From an uncultured Lentisphaerota bacterium (lineage in GTDB: Bacteria > Verrucomicrobiota > Kiritimatiellia > CAIQIC01), in the NCBI GenBank assembly GCA_903889245.1, contig CAISWQ010000046.1, forward strand, positions 1-64,000: 64,000 nucleotides of DNA, given 5' to 3'. Positions within the stretch are counted from its first letter, which is position 1; each line of letters opens with the position of its first letter. The position numbers were made by a program, and so were the translations under genes. Positions 59,723 through 64,000 of the stretch are shown here, piece after piece. The notes under the pieces are model-generated. The model worked only from the letters and a program-made list of their open reading frames with translations. It was not told the DNA's origin and did not search any database.

Positions 59723-61528
59723 TCATTTGACCGGCATCTGCTTGGTCTCGATGTGCAGCGGCGTCTTGGCGAAGGTCTCGCCGACAAACGCGGCGAACTT
59801 GACCTGCTTGCCCGAGAACTCCGCCGGGACGGCGAACGTCGTATCTACTTCGCCGCTGCCCCGGGCCTTGAGCACCTTGCGCTCGATCCGCTTGTGCTCG
59901 GCGGTGAGCAGCGTGACGGTGATCGCCTGCTCGCCAGCCTGCTCCGCAAAATGGTGTTTGATGAACACGGTGACCGGCTCCGTGGCGACGATGGCCTGCG
60001 GCAGCTTGAAGGCGATGAGCGGCTGCGCGCCGGCCTTCGCCACAGGTGCGGCAGCGACTTCCTTGGCGGCGGCTTTCTTGCCCTTGCCCTTTTTCGGCGG
60101 GCGCTCGTATTCCTCCGCGAGCTTCTGCAGGGCGGCGGTGAAGACTTCCCGCTTGGCGCGCTGCGCGAACGCCTCTGCCAGCGGGTCGCCGGTCCGCCGC
60201 AGCAGCGCGAGCAGTTCCGCGCGCAGCGTGTTGATCTCCGACTGGCGCGCAGGATCATGGATCAGGTTCTGCCGCTCGCAGCGGTCGTTGGTCAGGTCAT
60301 AGAATTCCTCCGGCACGCGATGCAGGTAGAAAGCGGTGCGCGCCTTGAGCGCGGCGTTGGTCTTGGCGGCGGCGAGCAGCGCCGGCCACGTGAGGCCGCC
60401 CATGTTCTCGGCGCGATAGGCCGTCTGGCCGTCGCTCCATCCGTTCCAGATATAGGAGCGATCCTTGGTGCGGATGCAGCGCATCGGGAACCACTGGCGG
60501 CCGGAGGTCTGGTTATAGAAGGTGAAGACGCGGTCCCAGCCGGGCAGCCTGGCGCCCTTGAGCACCGGCGCGAACGAGCGGCCGTCAAGGTTGGGGAGCG
60601 CCGGGAGGCCCGCGGCCTCGAGCAGCGTCGGCGTGAAGTCGAGCGTCGAGACGAGGTGGTCGCGGTCCACGCCGCCGGGCGCGATGACGCCGGGCCAACG
60701 CAGGATCAGCGCGCCGCGCGAGCTGTTCTCGTAGTCGTTCGATTTCGCGAACGGGAACGCCATGCCGTGATCGCCGCCATAGAACAGCACGAGCGTGCGC
60801 TCCACGACGCCCGCCTCCTTCAGCGCCTGCAACACCGCGCCCACGCAATCATCGAGCCGGCGGACGCTGGTGTAATACTGCGCGACCTCGCGGCGCACGT
60901 CGGGCAGTTCCTCGAGGAAGCCGGGCAGGTGCGCGATTTCCTCCGGCCTGATCCAGCGGCTCGGCGGCTCGCCGCCGGCGAGGTCGGTGGGCCCGTCGGA
61001 ACCGATGAAGCGGCGGTGCGGGTCGGTGCAATTGACGTGGTGGAAGAACGGGCGCTTCTCCGCCAAGGCGCGCGCGACGAACGTGCGCGTCGCCGCCGCG
61101 AGCTGCGAAGGATGACGGCTGATTTTCGTCTCCTCGAAATCCACGCAGAATTTTTCCGCCGGCTGGTAATGCGGATTCTTGCCGATCATCGAGATCAGGT
61201 AGCCGGCGTCGTGCAGTTGCTGGTTCAGCGTGCGGACCTCCGGCTTGAGCGGAAAGAAACCCATCGCGCCGTTGCGGTGCGGATAGAGGCCGGAGTGCAT
61301 GATCTCGCGCACCGGCTGGCAGACCGCGACGGTTGAGTAGGCGTAGTGGAAGCGCATCCCGTCGCCCGCCAGCCGATCCAGGTTCGGCGTCAAGTCCTTG
61401 ACCGGGCAGCCGTAGCAGCCGGCCGAGTCGTGGTTCATGTCGTCGGCGGTGATCAGCACGAGGTTGAGCGGCGCGGCCCCGGCCAGCGGCGCAAGCAGCA
61501 GGGTGGCGAGCATGAGGATGATTTTCAT
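59723..61528 (-). CDS. Secreted sulfatase (heparan N-sulfatase-like S1 branch)
   Basis: The 601-residue product starts MKIILMLATLLLAPLAGAA. TADDMNHDSAGCYGCPV and CQPVR (Cys70) match the branch that includes N-sulfoglucosamine sulfohydrolases; GKNPHYQP replaces GKWH and FYGGDHGMAFPFAK replaces SDNG. A lysine-rich linker (PPKKGKGKKAAAKE) leads to a C-terminal beta sandwich of about 110 residues. Sulfamidase activity is an inference from motif type. It overlaps the upstream Asp-box gene by ATGA. Confidence 0.9.
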   Translation of the reverse strand: MKIILMLATLLLAPLAGAAPLNLVLITADDMNHDSAGCYGCPVKDLTPNLDRLAGDGMRFHYAYSTVAVCQPVREIMHSGLYPHRNGAMGFFPLKPEVRTLNQQLHDAGYLISMIGKNPHYQPAEKFCVDFEETKISRHPSQLAAATRTFVARALAEKRPFFHHVNCTDPHRRFIGSDGPTDLAGGEPPSRWIRPEEIAHLPGFLEELPDVRREVAQYYTSVRRLDDCVGAVLQALKEAGVVERTLVLFYGGDHGMAFPFAKSNDYENSSRGALILRWPGVIAPGGVDRDHLVSTLDFTPTLLEAAGLPALPNLDGRSFAPVLKGARLPGWDRVFTFYNQTSGRQWFPMRCIRTKDRSYIWNGWSDGQTAYRAENMGGLTWPALLAAAKTNAALKARTAFYLHRVPEEFYDLTNDRCERQNLIHDPARQSEINTLRAELLALLRRTGDPLAEAFAQRAKREVFTAALQKLAEEYERPPKKGKGKKAAAKEVAAAPVAKAGAQPLIAFKLPQAIVATEPVTVFIKHHFAEQAGEQAITVTLLTAEHKRIERKVLKARGSGEVDTTFAVPAEFSGKQVKFAAFVGETFAKTPLHIETKQMPVK

Positions 61529-62643
61529 GGAGCGGGTGCCTCCCAGAGGGTGGCGGCGATGCAGGCTTCGGGCGCGTCGGGTTGCGACCAGTAATAGAGC
61601 GTGACGAGGCGGCCATCGGGACGCTGGAACTGGCGCGGATAGCCGAAGTCGGCGTCGCCGAATTTATCGGCGCGATAGCGGTCGCGGATTACAATCGGCG
61701 CGCCCCACGTTGCGCCGCCATCGGCGCTGATGCTGGCGAGCATCTGCTGGGTGCTGCGGTTGCCGAAGGCGCAGCAGAGCCGGCCATCGGCCAGACGGGT
61801 GAGCGCGGGCGGATTGCCGTTGCCGCCGCCGGTTTCGCCGATGCGCGCGAGAAATTTCCACGTCGCACCGTTATCGCCGGAGCCATAGGCATCCACCCAG
61901 CACGGCACATTGCCCGTGTCGCGCCGGCGCAGCGCACTGACCAACTGCGTCGGTGAGAGCCGCACGCTGCTAGGCATCACCGCGCGGAACGGATCGCCCT
62001 TGCCGACGACCCAACCGCCGAACTCGAAATGCCGGCCGCCGTCCTTCGTGCGCGCCCAGAACGTCCGGTCGGTCCCGCCCTTGCCGGCCGGGCGCGCCGA
62101 CATCAGGAGGAAGGCCGCATCAGGGCCATGCACGAGATAATCCGTGCGACAGGTCACGTCCCAGCCTTTCAGCTCCGCGCAGCGCTCGAGGCCGGCAAAC
62201 CGGAACGGCCCCTGCCACGACCCGCCGCGATCGTAGGAAAAAAGGAAACCACCGCGCGCGTCCTCGGCGCCATGATAGCCCGTGGCCGTGCAGCGCAGCG
62301 CGAAGTTGGGGTCCGCAAAATTCACGGCGTCTTTCAGGATGCCGAACGGCATGCCCGGCTGGGTGAAGTTTTGTGGGCGCTCCAGCTTCCACGTCAAACC
62401 GCCATCGAGCGAACGCGCGACGACGTTGGTGTGTTGCTTGCCGATGTTGTGCCCTTTCTGTTCCTCGAAAGCGCCGGCGATGAACGCCACTACCGCCTCG
62501 CGCCCGCCGTCCCACGTCCACAGCCCGCCGTTCGCCGGCCAGCCCATGAACGTCCCGGCCTCCCGCGCCACCACCACGTGCTGCAGCTCCGCCCCTTGCG
62601 CTGCCGCAGCCAGCGCGGCCATGATCACCGGCAGATATTTCAT
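61525..62643 (-). CDS. Secreted sialidase-like Asp-box protein
   Basis: The 372-residue product starts MKYLPVIMAALAAAAQGAE. Five Asp boxes are visible (SLDGGLTW, SYDRGGSW, TKDGGRHF, SGDNGATW, SADGGATW), which fits a six-bladed propeller of the exo-alpha-sialidase type. GYPRQFQRPDGRLVTLYYW near the end includes an arginine and tyrosine in the places used by sialidases, but the full arginine triad was not confirmed. It could act on another sugar acid. It is coupled by ATGA on both sides. Confidence 0.78.
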   Translation of the reverse strand: MKYLPVIMAALAAAAQGAELQHVVVAREAGTFMGWPANGGLWTWDGGREAVVAFIAGAFEEQKGHNIGKQHTNVVARSLDGGLTWKLERPQNFTQPGMPFGILKDAVNFADPNFALRCTATGYHGAEDARGGFLFSYDRGGSWQGPFRFAGLERCAELKGWDVTCRTDYLVHGPDAAFLLMSARPAGKGGTDRTFWARTKDGGRHFEFGGWVVGKGDPFRAVMPSSVRLSPTQLVSALRRRDTGNVPCWVDAYGSGDNGATWKFLARIGETGGGNGNPPALTRLADGRLCCAFGNRSTQQMLASISADGGATWGAPIVIRDRYRADKFGDADFGYPRQFQRPDGRLVTLYYWSQPDAPEACIAATLWEAPAP

Positions 62644-63980
62644 GGTTTCCCTTGCCTGCTTTCTGTTGCCCGCGCCGCCTCACGCAAACGGTCCGGGCCC
62701 CAGTCGGGGGCGGGGCCTTCGTAGCCGGGCGAGACATAGTGGTCGCCGCACTCGCCCTTCGCCGGATCTGCGAAGCCGCCCGAGGGCGGCCATTGATCTT
62801 GCAGCAACCAGTCGGGCGCCGAGTGCGGATGGCCAAGATAGGCCCAGCCCGGACCGGAGGCGATACCCTTCTTGAAGTCGCGCGTGCCTTCGCGCCACGT
62901 GTAACACGGCTGGCGGCGGTCGCCGCGCCAAAGCCAGTTCGTCAATTCGTTCTTCGTGTTCGCCGGGTAATCGTCCTCGCGCAGGATCGGCCACGCGGGG
63001 CCGAGCCGCGTCACGGGCGCGAGGTAGCCGCCGAAGAACACGTTGCGGAAGTGCCAGTCGTAGAGCGCCGCGAGCGGCACAGGCTTGGCGGTCTCGCGCG
63101 GCTGCGCCATCAGGCACTGGCCGTTGCCGCGCGTTCGCAGGTCCACACGGTCCAGGATCAGGCGCGCCGGCCCGTTGAAGGCCTGCAGCGCGTCGGGATG
63201 ATGATGATCGTAGTGATAGCGGTTGAAGGAGGGCTCGATCCGGCACGACTGGATCACATGCTGCGACTGGGCGAACGGCGCCATGATGTCGAGCCCCTCC
63301 GCCAGCCCGGGGCCGGTGAGGTGGAGGCCCTCGATGAAAACCGTGCCGCGGAAATTCTTGCACATCAGACCTAGCCGTCCCGGATACTGCGTCGTCCGCG
63401 TCCACTGCGGCTGGCCCTGCAGGCCGGTGAGGTCCGCCGTGATGCGGCCGAGGGTCGGATCGTTCCGCGTCAGCTCCACCATCCAAGGCCCGCCGGCGGC
63501 GCCGGTCACCGCGGCGATATGGCCGGGCCCGCCGACCAGCGCCTCGAGCGCCTGCTTGATCTGCTCCGCTGTGGCGTTGAACGGCAGCGGCGGACTGAAC
63601 GCGGCCTGCTTGTCCTTCTCGAACGCCTTGAGCCGGAACGTGCCGCCCGTCGCCGCGCCGAAGCCGAACTTCATCGTCAGCGGCTCGCCGGGTTCCGGCG
63701 CCTCGATGGTGCCACCGATCAGCACCACGTGTCGGGCTTTGCTGCGTCCGTCCAGCATGAGCGACGTGACGCGGCCTTTGCCCGGCGGCGGAAATTTCAC
63801 CAGGTAATCGCGGCCCGGCTCGTCCTTCTGCAGATCAATGTGATTTTCGCCGGGCACAAGCTGGATGATGACGGGCTGCTCCAGTTCTGGCGGCGCGACC
63901 CACAGCGGCGGCCGCGCGCTGGCGAGGCCGGCTACGGCGAGTCCGGCGATGAGCCAACGCTTCAGGGGAAAACGGATCAC
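62640..63980 (-). CDS. Secreted protein of unknown function, possible beta-helix
   Basis: The 446-residue product starts at a GTG with GAGGA 6 bp upstream, then MIRFPLKRWLIAGLAVAGLAS. The middle has strands typical of parallel beta helices (TVFIEGLHLTG, HVIQSCRIEPS, RLILDRVDLRTRG) and HYDHHHPDALQAF, a histidine- and aspartate-rich turn. The last 60 residues are proline- and glycine-rich. No family was recognised. It leads the three-gene coupled operon with the sialidase-like and sulfatase genes. Confidence 0.65.
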   Translation of the reverse strand: MIRFPLKRWLIAGLAVAGLASARPPLWVAPPELEQPVIIQLVPGENHIDLQKDEPGRDYLVKFPPPGKGRVTSLMLDGRSKARHVVLIGGTIEAPEPGEPLTMKFGFGAATGGTFRLKAFEKDKQAAFSPPLPFNATAEQIKQALEALVGGPGHIAAVTGAAGGPWMVELTRNDPTLGRITADLTGLQGQPQWTRTTQYPGRLGLMCKNFRGTVFIEGLHLTGPGLAEGLDIMAPFAQSQHVIQSCRIEPSFNRYHYDHHHPDALQAFNGPARLILDRVDLRTRGNGQCLMAQPRETAKPVPLAALYDWHFRNVFFGGYLAPVTRLGPAWPILREDDYPANTKNELTNWLWRGDRRQPCYTWREGTRDFKKGIASGPGWAYLGHPHSAPDWLLQDQWPPSGGFADPAKGECGDHYVSPGYEGPAPDWGPDRLREAARATESRQGKP

Positions 63981-64000
63981 AGGTCCTCGCTCTTTCTGGC

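Overview
This is a GC-rich bacterial window, coded almost entirely on the minus strand and packed with secreted carbohydrate-active and sulfatase genes. The gene content fits a polysaccharide-degrading member of the PVC superphylum, probably Verrucomicrobiota, Kiritimatiellota or Lentisphaerota. Supporting signs are the large sulfatase family, Tat-exported Gfo/Idh/MocA proteins, a DUF6807 (PmoA-like) protein, GH78 and GH106 rhamnosidases, and extragenic repeats of the kind common in those phyla. The phylum call is inference; there is no rRNA or tRNA gene in the window.

Layout. The left edge holds the first codons of an IS30-family transposase, followed by a PQQ-type propeller protein. Three plus-strand genes follow: a small membrane protein, an APC permease and an outer-membrane barrel. 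From about 5 to 23 kb come a deacetylase-cupin pair, a GH78 rhamnosidase, an Asp-box protein coupled to a tandem FAD oxidoreductase, an M23 lipoprotein, glnS, a 0.7 kb non-coding block of mosaic repeats, two TIM-barrel glycosidase-like genes and a second GH78. From 23 to 32 kb are three sulfatases, a beta-helix protein, an (alpha/alpha)6 glycosidase, a DUF429 protein and a double winged-helix regulator. From 32 to 37 kb is an operon of DUF6807, two Gfo/Idh/MocA and one URO-D-type gene. From 37 to 64 kb are eight more sulfatases (eleven in total), tandem GH-A-clan enzymes, a GH106, a DUF4091 glycosidase and an Asp-box sialidase-like protein. Many neighbours overlap by ATGA or GTGA, so they form translationally coupled operons.

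How the genes work together. Three rhamnosidases, eleven Cys-type sulfatases and several other glycosidases, nearly all with export signals, point to stepwise desulfation and cleavage of a rhamnose-containing sulfated glycan outside the cytoplasm. The exact polymer cannot be read from the sequence. No sulfatase-maturation enzyme and no SusC/SusD pair lies in the window.

Most notable signal. Thirteen intergenic gaps carry copies of a palindrome, TTCCAA-N3-TTGGAA, singly or in arrays of two to five. Within arrays the centres are 31 or 32 bp apart in 21 of 22 intervals, which is three turns of the DNA helix. Most arrays begin 0-11 bp after the stop codon of the preceding gene and end 13-50 bp before the next start codon. 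A second palindrome family, with core TTGTACAA, has inserted in frame inside the double winged-helix regulator gene. A third element, a heptad inverted repeat, lies in frame inside the GH106 gene. The partial IS30-type element at the left edge abuts half of a TTCCAA palindrome.
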